The notes beneath the pieces were generated by a model. The model saw nothing but the letters and a program-made list of their open reading frames with translations. It had not been told where the DNA came from and ran no database searches. A program made the translations under genes and the position numbers. From Halorussus pelagicus (lineage in GTDB: Archaea; Halobacteriota; Halobacteria; Halobacteriales; Haladaptataceae), in assembly GCF_004087835.1 (NCBI RefSeq), contig NZ_CP035119.1, forward strand, positions 248,001-312,000: a stretch of DNA of 64,000 bases, read 5' to 3'. This document shows positions 23,615-33,533 of this stretch, in pieces; the stretch's first letter is position 1; the number at the start of each line of letters is the position of its first letter.

Positions 23615-24043
23615 ATGAGCGCACGCAACGACGTGGCCCCCGACACCCTCGGCGTTGAGTTGTCCGAGGACGGCATCGTCGTGGAGTACACCGACGGCCG
23701 GGAGGCCTACTACCGCGGGGTTCCGACGAAGGAGTCGGGCACCCTCCGCGCCCAACCCGGCAAACTCGTCCAGATTCTCGTGACGGACCCGACCGAGACC
23801 GAGGGCGTGCTGATGTACGTCAACGACCGCAACACCCACGACGACATCCTCGAATCGACCGGCGTCGGTCGGGTAATGCTCGAACCGGGCGAGGAAGAGG
23901 AACTGTTCCCCGGCGTCACGGTGCGCGTGGACGGCTACGCCATCGAAGTCGAGGCCGACCCCGAGACGGCCCGCGGCCGGGTGTTCGTCTTCGAGGAGGA
24001 CGAACTCGGCGAACAGTCCTACGAAATCGTCAACGAGGACTAA
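23615..24043 (+). CDS. DUF5796 family protein
   Basis: A 142-residue acidic beta-rich protein that matches, from memory, the haloarchaeal DUF5796 family. It has MSARNDVAPDTLGVEL at the start, VVEYTDGREAYYRGVP, VLMYVNDRNTHDDILESTGVGR in the middle and DPETARGRVFVFEEDELGE near the end. Its conservation across haloarchaea suggests a housekeeping role, still unknown. I start at ATG 23615 because the in-frame extension lies in the promoter region of the divergent shikimate kinase gene. The next gene follows after 11 bases. Confidence 0.8.
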   Translation: MSARNDVAPDTLGVELSEDGIVVEYTDGREAYYRGVPTKESGTLRAQPGKLVQILVTDPTETEGVLMYVNDRNTHDDILESTGVGRVMLEPGEEEELFPGVTVRVDGYAIEVEADPETARGRVFVFEEDELGEQSYEIVNED

Positions 24044-24054
24044 GAGGCGAAAAT

Positions 24055-24300
24055 ATGCCACTACCGAAACGCTGGCAGACGCTGAACCGGCCGACGGTCG
24101 GCTCTGCGCCCGAGCAGTACGGCGTCTACGAACTCGGCGAGGACGGCGACGTGCTAGAAGTCGGGTGGGGCGTCCTCCGCGACGAACTCAAGGACGCGCT
24201 GGCCTACGGGTCGGGCGACGAAGTGCGCTGGAAGACCTGCCAGACGAAGGCCGAGGCGCGCGAGTCGGCGAATGAACACCGCGAGCGCGCCGGGTTGTAG
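24055..24300 (+). CDS. Small conserved haloarchaeal protein, GIY-YIG-like
   Basis: An 81-residue protein in an operon with the DUF5796 gene. YGVYELGEDGDVLEVGWGVLRDELKDAL resembles the opening of a GIY-YIG fold (strand, turn, strand, helix), and the end (VRWKTCQTKAEARESANEHRERAG) resembles its second helix. The catalytic Tyr-Arg-Glu set is not evident, so nuclease activity is doubtful. This comparison is my reading of the pattern and is unconfirmed. Confidence 0.65.
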   Translation: MPLPKRWQTLNRPTVGSAPEQYGVYELGEDGDVLEVGWGVLRDELKDALAYGSGDEVRWKTCQTKAEARESANEHRERAGL

Positions 24301-24359
24301 GGTCGAGTGGCGTAGGTCGGGTGACTTTTTCCGGGAGGCGCGAGGGTCGGTTCTCTTTT

Positions 24360-24540
24360 CGGCGCGCGCTGGCGCGACGCACGGCGGCGTCGCGCCAACC
24401 GCGCGAGGTCTGCACGAGCGAAGCGAGTGCAGGCTCGTCAGAGCTTGCCTCTGGCGGTGGATGACCGAGCGACTGGAAGGAGCGACCGAAGAGGTTGGGG
24501 AGGTGTGAGGCCTGCGGTTGCGGTGCAGTACTGTGCGGTC
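24360..24540 (-). repeat. Hairpin-rich dispersed element, copy 3
   Basis: The reverse-strand copy of the element at 1-176 and 14592-14771. The core is at 24493-24503 (GGTTGGGGAGG on the plus strand). Inverted repeats: H1 24439-24453 (CAGAG/CTCTG), H2 24410-24432 (CTGCAC/GTGCAG outer stems), H3 24371-24396 (GGCGCGACGC/GCGTCGCGCC). The shared word GACGAGCCTG links H1 and H2 as in copy 2. A reading frame through it (24272-24508) is rejected as a gene. Confidence 0.8.
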
Positions 24541-24694
24541 ATGATTGGCGTCGGCAATAGCTAGCTCTACCACGTCTTCCACTTCTGAGCAACCTCTCCG
24601 TCGTCTCCCACTCCGAGACCGACACGGACCACGCAAAACTCCTGAACCCACAGGACGACAACCCCACCACGCACACCCCCGACGAACCACCGAG
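24541..24694. other. Unassigned sequence between repeat copy 3 and a zinc-finger gene
   Basis: There is no gene with a proper start. One plus-strand frame (about 24580-24680) reads LLSNLSVVSHSETDTDHAKLLNPQDD without start or recognisable family and could be a gene relic. Confidence 0.3.
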
Positions 24695-24829
24695 CTACTG
24701 GATGTACGAGGGGTCTTCGTGGTCGCAGTTGGCTTCGTGTTGCTCGGCGTCCTCCTCGTCGTCGAACATCATTCCACAGCCCTCGCACTTGTACCACGTC
24801 ATCTCGTCGCGTTCGGTTGTGACGACCAT
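24695..24829 (-). CDS. Small zinc-finger protein (DUF7128-like)
   Basis: A 44-residue protein, MVVTTERDEMTWYKCEGCGM..., with Cys15-x2-Cys18 and a later His34/Cys38/His40 cluster (EEDAEQHEANCDHEDPSYIQ), so one zinc site of C2H2 or C2HC type. Small single-finger proteins of this kind are frequent in haloarchaea; I recall the DUF7128 group but cannot verify membership. It was translated by hand on the minus strand. It is divergent from cdc48, whose start lies 127 bases away. Confidence 0.78.
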   Translation of the reverse strand: MVVTTERDEMTWYKCEGCGMMFDDEEDAEQHEANCDHEDPSYIQ

Positions 24830-24955
24830 GTTCGTGGATACACCGGACGAAAGTAAATCGTTTACCCCGGATAGCGGGCCGTCGGCGTCTCGATTGGATA
24901 CCCGTCATCGTTCCACAGGGGAACCCTCAATACGGACGAGCAACGAGAGGGTGTC

Positions 24956-27166
24956 ATGAACGCGAAGGGTTCGGCCGCAGTCGAACTCACCGTACAGGGC
25001 GCAGAGAAGCGCGACGCGGGCCGGGGAATCGCGCGCGTCCCCGAATCCGCCCGGTCGGCGCTGGGCGTCCTGAGCGGCGACACCGTGGTCGTAGAGGGCG
25101 AGCGCGACACCGTGGTCAAGGTGTGGCCAGCAGGAACCGACGTAGAGCGCGGGGTCCTCCAAGTGGACGGCGAGACGCGCGCCAACGCCGGAGTCAGCAT
25201 CGGCGACACCGTGACCGTCCGGCAAATTTCGGTCGCCGACGCCCAGTCGGTGACGCTCGCGCCGACCGCGACGTTCGACCCCGACGACCGCGAGACGCTA
25301 GAAACCGCGCTCAAGCGAACGCTCAGAGACCGGCCGGTCAAAGAGGGCGAGCGCGTCCGCATCGAACGCCTCGGGGACGGCGGGACCTTCCACGTCGGGG
25401 GGACCGACCCCGACGGCGTGGTCCGCGTGACCGACGACACCGCGGTCAGGGTCGCGCTGTCGGGGAGTTCCGGCGCGGCCGGGACGAGCGCCGACTCCGA
25501 ATCCGGGAGCGTTTCCATACCGATTGGGGGCGACGACGGCGCGGGCGACGACGCCCCGACGAAGCCGACGGGCGCGACCTACGAGGACATCGGCGGTCTC
25601 GAAGAGGAACTCCGGCGGGTCCGCGAGATGGTCGAACTGCCCCTCTCGAACCCCCAACTGTTCCGACGACTCGGCATCGACCCGCCGAAGGGCGTCCTGC
25701 TCTATGGCCCGCCCGGCACCGGGAAGACGATGATAGCGAAGGCGGTCGCCAACGAGGTCAACGCCCACTTCATCACGGTTTCCGGGCCGGAAATCATGAG
25801 CAAGTACAAGGGCGAGAGCGAGGAGCGCATGCGGGAGGTGTTCGAGCAGGCCCGTGAGAACGCCCCGACAATCGTCTTCTTCGACGAGATAGACGCCATC
25901 GCGGGCGAGCGAGACGAGGACAGCGACGTGGAGAACCGCGTCGTCGCCCAGATGCTCTCGATGATGGACGGGCTGGAGTCCCGCGGCGAGGTTGTGGTCA
26001 TCGGCGCGACCAACCGCGTGGACGCCATCGACCCCGCGCTCCGCCGAGGCGGGCGCTTCGACCGCGAAATCGAAATCGGCGTGCCCGGCGAGGCGGGCCG
26101 CCGCGAGATTATGGACGTTCACACCCGCGGAATGCCGCTGGCAGAGGATTTGGACCTCGACAGACTCGCGGCCAGCACGCACGGGTTCGTCGGCGCGGAC
26201 CTCCACACGCTCTCGACGGAGGCCGCAATGGCGGCGCTCCGGCGGGCGCGCGACGCCGGGGCCGACGAAGAGGAGCTGATGAACGTCGAAGTCACCCGCG
26301 CGGACTTCGAGAGCGCGATGGCCTCCGTGGACCCCTCGGCGATGCGGGAGTTCGTCGCCGAATCGCCCGAAATCGACTTCTCGGCGGTGGGCGATTTGGA
26401 CGAGGCCAAGCAGACGCTGACCGAGGCCGTCGAGTGGCCGCTGGCGTATCGCAACATCTTCGAGAAGACCAACACCGAACCGCCGACGGGCATCCTGCTC
26501 CACGGGCCGCCCGGCACGGGCAAGACCCTGCTCGCGCGGGCGCTGGCGGGCGAGAGCGACGTGAACTTCATCCACGTTGACGGCCCGGAACTGCTGGACC
26601 GCTACGTCGGCGAGTCCGAGAAGGCCGTTCGGGAAATCTTCGACCGCGCGCGGCAGGCGAGTCCCGCAATCGTGTTCTTCGACGAGATCGACTCCATCGC
26701 GGGCGAGCGTGGGGGCGGGATGGGCGGCGGCGCGGAAGTCAGCGAGCGGGTCGTCTCCCAACTCCTGACCGAGATGGACGGTCTCGCCGAGAATCCCAAC
26801 ATGGTCGTGCTGGCCGCGACCAACCGGCGGGACGCGCTCGACCGCGCACTCTTGCGCCCCGGCCGACTGGAGGAACACATCGAGGTGCCCGCGCCCAACG
26901 AGGCGGGTCGCCGCGCGATTCTGTCGGTCCACGCCGACGACAAACCGCTCGCCGACGACGTGAGTTTAGACGACCTCGCCGCCGAGTTGGAGGGGTACAC
27001 CGGCGCGGACTTGGAGGCGGTCGTCCGCGACGCCTCGATGCGCGCGATTCGGGAGGCCGCGGACGCGTGGGGCGTCGAACAGGCCGACCGGAACGCCGAC
27101 GAGATCGAAATCGGCCGGAAGCACTTCGACGCCGCCGTCGAGAAGCTCCGGCCGACGCTCGACTGA
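24956..27166 (+). CDS. AAA+ ATPase of the CDC48/VAT family
   Basis: A 736-residue protein-unfolding ATPase. The N-terminal double-psi barrel/substrate domain covers about 1-190 ([20 protein letters not shown]). Domain D1 has Walker A GPPGTGKT at 251 and Walker B FFDEIDAI. Domain D2 has Walker A GPPGTGKT at 517, Walker [15 protein letters not shown] and arginine-finger regions in both. It forms a hexamer that pulls proteins into the proteasome or disassembles complexes. Length is normal for the haloarchaeal paralogues. It is followed, after 68 bases, by the CBS-domain gene. Confidence 0.95.
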   Translation: MNAKGSAAVELTVQGAEKRDAGRGIARVPESARSALGVLSGDTVVVEGERDTVVKVWPAGTDVERGVLQVDGETRANAGVSIGDTVTVRQISVADAQSVTLAPTATFDPDDRETLETALKRTLRDRPVKEGERVRIERLGDGGTFHVGGTDPDGVVRVTDDTAVRVALSGSSGAAGTSADSESGSVSIPIGGDDGAGDDAPTKPTGATYEDIGGLEEELRRVREMVELPLSNPQLFRRLGIDPPKGVLLYGPPGTGKTMIAKAVANEVNAHFITVSGPEIMSKYKGESEERMREVFEQARENAPTIVFFDEIDAIAGERDEDSDVENRVVAQMLSMMDGLESRGEVVVIGATNRVDAIDPALRRGGRFDREIEIGVPGEAGRREIMDVHTRGMPLAEDLDLDRLAASTHGFVGADLHTLSTEAAMAALRRARDAGADEEELMNVEVTRADFESAMASVDPSAMREFVAESPEIDFSAVGDLDEAKQTLTEAVEWPLAYRNIFEKTNTEPPTGILLHGPPGTGKTLLARALAGESDVNFIHVDGPELLDRYVGESEKAVREIFDRARQASPAIVFFDEIDSIAGERGGGMGGGAEVSERVVSQLLTEMDGLAENPNMVVLAATNRRDALDRALLRPGRLEEHIEVPAPNEAGRRAILSVHADDKPLADDVSLDDLAAELEGYTGADLEAVVRDASMRAIREAADAWGVEQADRNADEIEIGRKHFDAAVEKLRPTLD

Positions 27167-27234
27167 CCGCCGAGTGACTGTCGGCAAGAACGTTCAAACT
27201 GGCGCGGACAGTAACCCGAACCGGTGGGGAACGA

Positions 27235-28482
27235 ATGAACATCTCCGACGCGGTTACGACCGAATACGTTGATGTGAACCCCGGCACGAGACTGGGGAAG
27301 CTCCGAGGCATGTTCGACGAGGACCGGAGCCTCGACGCCATCGTCGTCCGGGGCGAGGGGAAGTTCGACGGACTGGTCACGCGCAACGAGCTGGTGAGTT
27401 CGCACCGCGACCCCGACACGAAGGCCCAGTCGGTGGTGCGCAACCCGCCGAAGATATCTCGGACCGAGGACGTGCGCGAGACCGCGCGGTTGATGGTCGA
27501 GAACGGAGTGAAACTGCTGCCCGTGTTCGAGGGCGACGCGTTCCGGGGCGTCGTGAGCGCGACTGGTCTCCTACAGACGGTTCACGACAACCTCGGCGCG
27601 CTCGACGTGGCCGACGTGTACGCCTCGGAACTGCTGACGGTCGGTCCCGACGAAAGTCTCGGCGAGGTCATTCACCTAATTCGGACCCACAGGTTCACTC
27701 GCGTCCCGGTCGTGGACGGCGGCGAGGCGGTCGGCATGATAAGCCTCTTCGACCTCGTGGAGTTCACGACGAGAGAGACCAAACAGGAACAGGGCGGCAA
27801 CAGCGATGCCACCGACTCGTTCGGCGGCGGCGTCTCCAAGAGTCAGGGTCGCACGCACGGCGGCTGGGGCGAGCGCTCGGGGGTCGAGGGGCGACTGCTG
27901 AACCTGCCAGCGCGCGATGTGATGAACTCACCCGTCGCAACGATAACGCCCGACGCGGGTCTCGACGAAGCGCTCGACGCGATGCTGGAGCGGGGCTACT
28001 CGTCGCTGGTCGTCGTCCCCGAGGAGTCCGCCGAACCCGCGGGCATCGTGACCGAGACCGACCTGCTCCGGGCGCTGACGTGGACCGAGGACGAGCAGTA
28101 CGACGTGCAGGTGTTCGGCGTCGATCTGATGGACGACCTCTCGCGCGCGGACGTGGCAGACCGAATCGAGGAAATCGACGGCAAGTACCAGAAGATGGAC
28201 GTGCTGGAGGCCAACGTTGTCTTCCACCGCCACAAGGAGAAGCTACGGGGGACGCCGCTCCTACAGGCCACGATTCGGCTGTTCACCGACGAGGGGTTGT
28301 TCTCGGGCACGGGCGAGGGGTACGGCGCGAAGGCGTCGTTCGACGAGGCCGCCAGCATCCTCGAAGAGAACGCGCTGTCGGACAAGGAGCGCAAGTCGCC
28401 GAGAAACCGGACCGAACGGGAGCGCGAGCGGACCGCCGAACTCCTCCGGTGGTGGCGCATCGGCGACGTTTCCGAGGGGTAG
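27235..28482 (+). CDS. Multi-CBS-domain protein
   Basis: A 415-residue protein with four CBS repeats in two pairs. The first pair covers about 1-115 (ISDAVTTEYVDVNPGTRLGKL; VRNPPKISRTEDVRETARLMVENG), the second about 125-285 (YASELLTVGPDESLGEVIHLI; DVMNSPVATITPDAGLDEALDAML). A Gly/Ser-rich linker lies near 185-215. The last 130 residues (from about VQVFGVDLMDDLSRADVAD) resemble a ribosome-hibernation or ribosome-associated domain found after CBS in archaea; this is tentative. CBS pairs bind adenine nucleotides, so it may be an energy sensor. Confidence 0.85.
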   Translation: MNISDAVTTEYVDVNPGTRLGKLRGMFDEDRSLDAIVVRGEGKFDGLVTRNELVSSHRDPDTKAQSVVRNPPKISRTEDVRETARLMVENGVKLLPVFEGDAFRGVVSATGLLQTVHDNLGALDVADVYASELLTVGPDESLGEVIHLIRTHRFTRVPVVDGGEAVGMISLFDLVEFTTRETKQEQGGNSDATDSFGGGVSKSQGRTHGGWGERSGVEGRLLNLPARDVMNSPVATITPDAGLDEALDAMLERGYSSLVVVPEESAEPAGIVTETDLLRALTWTEDEQYDVQVFGVDLMDDLSRADVADRIEEIDGKYQKMDVLEANVVFHRHKEKLRGTPLLQATIRLFTDEGLFSGTGEGYGAKASFDEAASILEENALSDKERKSPRNRTERERERTAELLRWWRIGDVSEG

Positions 28483-28593
28483 GAGGCGAGCGCCCCAATC
28501 GAGCGAGAAGCTACTATTTTAAATTACCCAGTGAAAAATCAACACCGGTGTTGTTCATAAATTTTCATAGAAGTTAAACTAGTGTGATACACA

Positions 28594-28947
28594 GTGACAA
28601 TCGAGATGCCCGAAGAGTCGCTCCAGTCCGCTTTCGAGACGCCGCGGGCCGCTTCCCCGGTCGAGGACCGTCGCCGCCGACACCTCACTGACGCCGACGA
28701 GTCGGCGAGCGAAGCGGTCGTCGCCGCGGTCGCAAACGCCGAAGACGCCGACGCGGACGCGCTCGCGCCGCTTGAGGACTGCCTCGACACCGAAAGTCTC
28801 GACTCGCTCGTGGACACGAAAACCACACCGCCCGCTGGCGGTCTCATCTTCACGCGAACCGAGGAGTTGGCCACGGAGATAGAAGTCTCGTTTCGGTACG
28901 CGGGCTACGACGTGACGGTCTCGGAGAGCTACGTCCTGCTGGAGTAG
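28594..28947 (+). CDS. HalOD1 output-domain protein
   Basis: About 117 residues, a second HalOD1 protein in the window (compare 3160). It has the SASEAVVAAVANAEDAD helix, LAPLEDCLDTESLDSLVD and the paired strands GGLIFTRTEEL...EVSFRYAGYDVTVSE. The start could be GTG 28594 or ATG 28606 (MPEESLQSAF); AT-rich sequence at 28553-28578 contains the promoter for either. There is no partner gene, unlike the first HalOD1 operon. Confidence 0.72.
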   Translation: MTIEMPEESLQSAFETPRAASPVEDRRRRHLTDADESASEAVVAAVANAEDADADALAPLEDCLDTESLDSLVDTKTTPPAGGLIFTRTEELATEIEVSFRYAGYDVTVSESYVLLE

Positions 28948-29063
28948 TCGCTCGCGGGCGACGCCGGGGCGACTCGACTCCAGTCTCTTCGTCAGCTTCG
29001 GTATGTAAAAAAGCGATTTGAGCCTACGGAAGGTCCTTTGAACTGGCCCGGCAACGGTGAGGT

Positions 29064-29939
29064 ATGAACCGACGCGAACTCCTCCGTCGCGGCAGTGCGA
29101 TAACCGCCCTCATCGGTCTCGCTGGCTGTATCGGCAGTTCACCCGGTTCGAGTCCGGACGAAACCACGACCGACCCCGCCACGACCACGTCGCCCGAGGA
29201 GTTCTCGGGCGTCCGGTCGGACGACGACGACCCCTTCCGGACGATTTCGGTCGGCGACCGCGAGTCGGTCGCGTTCCCCGACAACAACCGGGTCCGCGAC
29301 GTGCGCGTCTGGAACGACGCCGACGAGAGCCGCAAAATCGACGTTGAAGTGTCTCGAAGCGCCGACATCGTCGTGGACCGGACAATCGAGTTCGCGGCCG
29401 ACGCCTACCTCGCAATCGACCTGAACGAACCCGCGGACTACGACATTGCGGTCGGTCTCGCCGACGGCGAGACCACCACGTTCACCGTCGAGCGAAGCCA
29501 GTTCGACTGCAACGACGCCGGAACCGACGTGGGTGTCATGCCGGATGGCCGGGTCGAAACCTTCGGCGACTCGACGGCGATGGGTTGTCCCGGTCCGAGC
29601 GTTGCCGACAGCGCGCTCTCGACGGGGCAGGGCGAGTGCGGGAAGGCCCACAGCGCGAGCGTCACATTCGACGGCGAGACGGTCGCAGTCGAAGGGCGAG
29701 TCAAAACGCCGACGCCCCAATCGGACCTCGAACTCGGGGCCGCGAACTACGACGCGGACGCCGACGCGCTGACCGTCCGAGTGAGCGACGCCGGAAGCGG
29801 TTCCGAAATCGGCAACCAGTGCATCGGCGAGGTCCCCTACGAGGCGACCGTGGACTTCGAGAACGCGCTCCCCGCGGCGGTCGCCGTCGTCCACGAGAGC
29901 ATGGACGAGACGGTCGAAGTGACGCGAACCGAGCGGTAG
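29064..29939 (+). CDS. Secreted lipoprotein of unknown function
   Basis: A 291-residue protein with a Tat-like signal (MNRRELLRRGSAITALIG) ending in the lipobox LAGC, so Cys22 is probably lipidated. An acidic Thr-rich spacer (DETTTDPATTTSPEE) follows. The mature part is beta-rich, with two immunoglobulin-like halves and several Cys (FDCNDAG, AMGCPGPS, GECGK, NQCIGE) that could form disulfides. I recognise no domain. It is convergent with another secreted protein gene at 29987. Confidence 0.68.
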   Translation: MNRRELLRRGSAITALIGLAGCIGSSPGSSPDETTTDPATTTSPEEFSGVRSDDDDPFRTISVGDRESVAFPDNNRVRDVRVWNDADESRKIDVEVSRSADIVVDRTIEFAADAYLAIDLNEPADYDIAVGLADGETTTFTVERSQFDCNDAGTDVGVMPDGRVETFGDSTAMGCPGPSVADSALSTGQGECGKAHSASVTFDGETVAVEGRVKTPTPQSDLELGAANYDADADALTVRVSDAGSGSEIGNQCIGEVPYEATVDFENALPAAVAVVHESMDETVEVTRTER

Positions 29940-29986
29940 ACCGCTTTTTCTCCGGCCTGACTCGTCTCGGACGGCGACGGGCGCGC

Positions 29987-30571
29987 TTACCGCGACTTGG
30001 GTCCGAGCGCGGTCGTCGGCGACGCCGCGGGTTCGAGCGATAGCCGAGAGAGGCTATCGCACTTCGACATCGACGCGACCCTATACCACTCGCCGAGTCG
30101 TATCTCCGGGAGCGCGTTCCCAGCGCGGGTCGTCGTCTCGTCCTGCATCGCAGCCTCGGTCGCAGTCGCCGAGACCGTCGGTGGGACGAACAGCCCCTCG
30201 TAGCCGAATTGAATGTCGCTCCGGTAGGCTCGGACGACGAACGCCGCGAACTCCCGCGACCCGCCGTCGAGGCACGTCGCTGGAATCGTCTCCGTCGCGG
30301 GGTCGTCCTCCGCGGTTCGTAGCCGAGACTCCACGCGGAAGCGGTCGCCTTGCTGTAGGTCGTAGCTGAACGCATACGCGCTCTCGGCGTCCTGCGTCGT
30401 CGTTCGCTGGTCGTCCGTCGTCCGCTCGCCGTCGGTCGTCTGCTGGTTCGCGGTCGCCGCGGTCCGGTCCGCCCCGGATGCGCCGCCCGCCGACCACCCG
30501 AACGCGACCAGTCCCGCGACTGCGCCCGCCCGGAGGAAGTCGCGCCGACGCCGCGATTCACCCTCTCCCAT
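29987..30571 (-). CDS. Tat-secreted hypothetical protein
   Basis: A 194-residue protein with a twin-arginine signal (ESRRRRDFLRAGAVAGLVAFG; cleavage probable after ASGA). A Thr/Gln/Asp linker (QTTDGERTTDDQRTTTQD) follows, then a compact domain with two Cys (PATCLDGG, MSKCDSL) and the strands AYAFSYDLQQGDRFRVES. There is no lipobox. I recognise no family. It ends convergently with the lipoprotein gene, 47 bases apart. Confidence 0.62.
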   Translation of the reverse strand: MGEGESRRRRDFLRAGAVAGLVAFGWSAGGASGADRTAATANQQTTDGERTTDDQRTTTQDAESAYAFSYDLQQGDRFRVESRLRTAEDDPATETIPATCLDGGSREFAAFVVRAYRSDIQFGYEGLFVPPTVSATATEAAMQDETTTRAGNALPEIRLGEWYRVASMSKCDSLSRLSLEPAASPTTALGPKSR

Positions 30572-30680
30572 GCGATACCTCCCGTCGGTCCGGAAGTTAT
30601 AGCGGTCCGACCGTTCACACCGTTCACGCCCGCGCGAGTCCGATAACTGGCGTTACGCCGCCGAAAGCGACGATTTCCGG

Positions 30681-33533
30681 TCAGTCCCAGAACGATTGGG
30701 TTCGAGCGTACTGGCGCTCTTGGGCCAGAATGTCGCGGTAGAACTCGTCTTCGTCCTCGCGTAACTTGGCGATGATTCGGGCCGCATTCCGGGGACCGAC
30801 GCCGCGGGCCGCAAGGGCTATCACGGCCTGCTTGCCGTGGCTCTGGACGAGGCTCGCGGCCTTGTGCGCCCGGCGAGTCATCTTCTCCTGCTCGTCGTCC
30901 TTCTCGGACGCACGGACGGCCTTCACCACCTCGTCGGCCCACGGGTTCAGCGCGGCGATGCGTGTCGAGTCGCACTCGGGACACTCCGGTCCGTCGCGGA
31001 CGCGCCGGACGGGTTTCTTGCGCTTCCAGTCCTCGCAGTGGAGACAGAACAGGATGACCTCGTCGTCCCGAATCCTGTCTTTGACCGTCTGGATGACGCT
31101 CGCGTCGGCGTTCTCGGGCGCGAGCAGTTCCCGGCCCGACGAGCGCCCGCCGGACCCGACCGGGGTGCGCCCGCCCGTGGTGACGACCTCGATGTCGTCT
31201 GAGTGGATTCGCCGCAGGACTTCGGCGGTCTCCTCGACCGCGAGGTCGTCGTGAAACACCTCCCGAACCGCCTCGTCGTACATCGGCGTGTCTTCGAGCG
31301 CGGCCATCAGCCGCGAGATTTGAGGTCCGCCCGAACTGCCCTCCCACGTCCGGAGCGTCCCGAACTTCGCGGCGACCTGCGAGAGCTTGAACTTCAACGA
31401 GTCGGAATGTTTGAGGCTCAACTCGATGATTGCCTCGACGTGGTCCGGGTCGGTCTCTTCGAGGACCGCCGCGACTGCCTGCCCGTTGACCTTCGCGGGC
31501 ACGTCGAGTTCGATGCGGTAGGGGTCCACGTCGAGACCGACCGACGACCCCGTGCGCTGGCCCACCAGCGACGAGAGGACCCGCCCGAGCGTTTCGTTGA
31601 CCTTGTGGCCGAAACACGAATTGACGACCACGGTGTTGGCGGCGTGTTCGATTACGATTCGGTCCGCGGTGGGGAGCGGAGACTCGGTCTCGGCGTGGCG
31701 GTCGAGTTGCGAGAGCGCCTCGCTCGCGGTGTACTCGTCTGTCGGGTAGCGGTTCGTGAACTCCGTCGCAACGCCCTCTCGGGGTGCGCCGCGCTCGAAC
31801 TGCGGTCCCGCGACGGCGCGCATCTCGCCGACCTCTTGGGCTACGTCGGAGGGGACCGGAATCTCTTGACCGACCCACGAGGGAATCTCGCCGCCGGGGT
31901 CCTCGATTGGCGAGACCTTGACAGTCTCTTCGTCGTCGTCAACCTCCGTGATTCGCCACATCTCGCCGCGCTGGACGAATATCTCGCCGGGTTGGGCGAA
32001 GTTGACGACGAACCGCTCGTCGAGGGTTCCGACCTGCGACCCGCTGGCGATGTCCTCGACGGCGTACTTCTGCTCGTCGGGAATCATCGAGAGGTTGGCG
32101 TAGAAGTATTGCCACGTTTGACTCGACTTTTCGATTCGGTCTTCCTTCTCGTCCAGCCAGACGAGACGATTGCCCTTCAACTCGCGGCAGACCGCCTTGA
32201 ACTCCGACTCCGAGAGGTCCCGGAAGGGGTAGGCGCGGGTCACGATGTCGTAGGCCCGCATCGCCGAGAGGTCGCCGAAGTCCATCACTAACCCCACGAT
32301 TTGGTTCGCCACGGTGTCGAGACTGCCGTCGTGAATCTCGACGGTCTCCACGTCACCCTGCTTTGCCCGGCGCGCGATGGCCAGCGCTTCGAGGGTGTCG
32401 TCGGGGTGTTTGGTGATGACGGTTCCGTGCGATATCTCTTCGCTCCGGTGGCCCGCGCGCCCAACGCGCTGGAGCAGGCGCGCGACCTCGCGGGGACTCG
32501 AATACTGGACGACGTGGTCGATGCGGCCCACGTCGATGCCCAACTCCATCGAGGAGGTACAGAGCAGAGCGTCTAACTCCCCGGCCTTGAAGCGGTCCTC
32601 CACGTCGATGCGGGTCTCTTTCGACAGCGACCCGTGGTGGACGCCGACGTTCGCGTCCAACTGCTTGAACCGCGACCCGAGGGCTTCGGCGGTCTGGCGC
32701 GTGTTGACGAAGACGAGCGTCGAGTCGTGGTCTGCGACCACCTCCAGAATCGCCCGGACGTGGCTGGCGACCGACTCGTCGGTGGCGAGTTCGCCCGCGA
32801 GTCGCTCGTCCTCGTCGGTAATCGCGGGTTCGCTGACCTCGAACTCGACTTTGCTCCCCACGTCCACCTCCACGATTTCGCAGTCCTCGCCGCCGGTCAG
32901 AAAGCGCCCGACCTCGCCGGGGTCGCCGACCGTCGCCGACAGACCGATGCGCTGGAAGTCGCCCGCGAGTTCGCGCAGGCGCTCCAAGCCGACGGTCAAC
33001 TGCGCGCCGCGCTTGGCGCTGGCGAGTTCGTGGACCTCGTCAACGACGACGTGATGCACGTCTTCGAGGGCCGTCCGGAGTTTCGAACCAGTTAACATCG
33101 CTTGCAGGGTCTCGGGCGTCGTCACCAGCACGTCCGGCGGGTCGTTTGCCTGCTTCTGGCGCTGGTAGTCGGTGGTGTCGCCGTGGCGCACGTCCACGTC
33201 CAAATCCAACTGTTCGCCCCACCACTCCAATCGCTGGCGCATGTCCCGGTTGAGGGCGCGAAGCGGCGTGACGTACAGCGCCGAGATACCGAACCGAGGA
33301 CCGTTCTCGGCCTGGTTGCTCGCAACGGCGTCGAGAACCGGCAACATCGCGGTCTCGGTCTTGCCAGTCCCAGTCGGTGCGATGACCAGCGCGTGGTCGC
33401 CGCGAGCGAGCGGCGGGATAGCCCGTCGCTGTGGCTCGGTCGGCGTCGAGAAGCCGCGTTCGGAGAGCGCCGCCCGCACCTGCTCGCCGAGTCGTGCGAA
33501 GGCCGCAGAACCCGCGGCCCGTTGGTCGCTCAT
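30681..33533 (-). CDS. Lhr-type superfamily 2 ATP-dependent helicase
   Basis: A 950-residue DNA or RNA helicase. Q motif and Walker A are at residues 33-59 (TEPQRRAIPP; APTGTGKTE), with the DEVHELA Walker B near 165, the SATVGDPGEV motif III, and the VQYSSPREVARLLQRVGRAGHR motif VI region. A winged-helix and core Lhr-like region follow. Near residue 860 a four-cysteine zinc ribbon (CLHC...CPEC) is added. The C-terminus has a helix-hairpin-helix-like ARGVGPRNAARIIAKL. Archaeal Lhr proteins act in DNA repair and replication-fork processing. It is transcribed alone. Confidence 0.92.
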   Translation of the reverse strand: MSDQRAAGSAAFARLGEQVRAALSERGFSTPTEPQRRAIPPLARGDHALVIAPTGTGKTETAMLPVLDAVASNQAENGPRFGISALYVTPLRALNRDMRQRLEWWGEQLDLDVDVRHGDTTDYQRQKQANDPPDVLVTTPETLQAMLTGSKLRTALEDVHHVVVDEVHELASAKRGAQLTVGLERLRELAGDFQRIGLSATVGDPGEVGRFLTGGEDCEIVEVDVGSKVEFEVSEPAITDEDERLAGELATDESVASHVRAILEVVADHDSTLVFVNTRQTAEALGSRFKQLDANVGVHHGSLSKETRIDVEDRFKAGELDALLCTSSMELGIDVGRIDHVVQYSSPREVARLLQRVGRAGHRSEEISHGTVITKHPDDTLEALAIARRAKQGDVETVEIHDGSLDTVANQIVGLVMDFGDLSAMRAYDIVTRAYPFRDLSESEFKAVCRELKGNRLVWLDEKEDRIEKSSQTWQYFYANLSMIPDEQKYAVEDIASGSQVGTLDERFVVNFAQPGEIFVQRGEMWRITEVDDDEETVKVSPIEDPGGEIPSWVGQEIPVPSDVAQEVGEMRAVAGPQFERGAPREGVATEFTNRYPTDEYTASEALSQLDRHAETESPLPTADRIVIEHAANTVVVNSCFGHKVNETLGRVLSSLVGQRTGSSVGLDVDPYRIELDVPAKVNGQAVAAVLEETDPDHVEAIIELSLKHSDSLKFKLSQVAAKFGTLRTWEGSSGGPQISRLMAALEDTPMYDEAVREVFHDDLAVEETAEVLRRIHSDDIEVVTTGGRTPVGSGGRSSGRELLAPENADASVIQTVKDRIRDDEVILFCLHCEDWKRKKPVRRVRDGPECPECDSTRIAALNPWADEVVKAVRASEKDDEQEKMTRRAHKAASLVQSHGKQAVIALAARGVGPRNAARIIAKLREDEDEFYRDILAQERQYARTQSFWD

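Noticed and set aside
24272-24508. Reading frame inside repeat copy 3
   Set aside because: It is formed by the hairpin element itself; the other copies do not keep the frame.
29701-31878. A 725-codon minus-strand frame across secreted-protein and helicase genes
   Set aside because: Arg/Pro-rich shadow in another phase of the helicase gene, crossing several genes and intergenic gaps.
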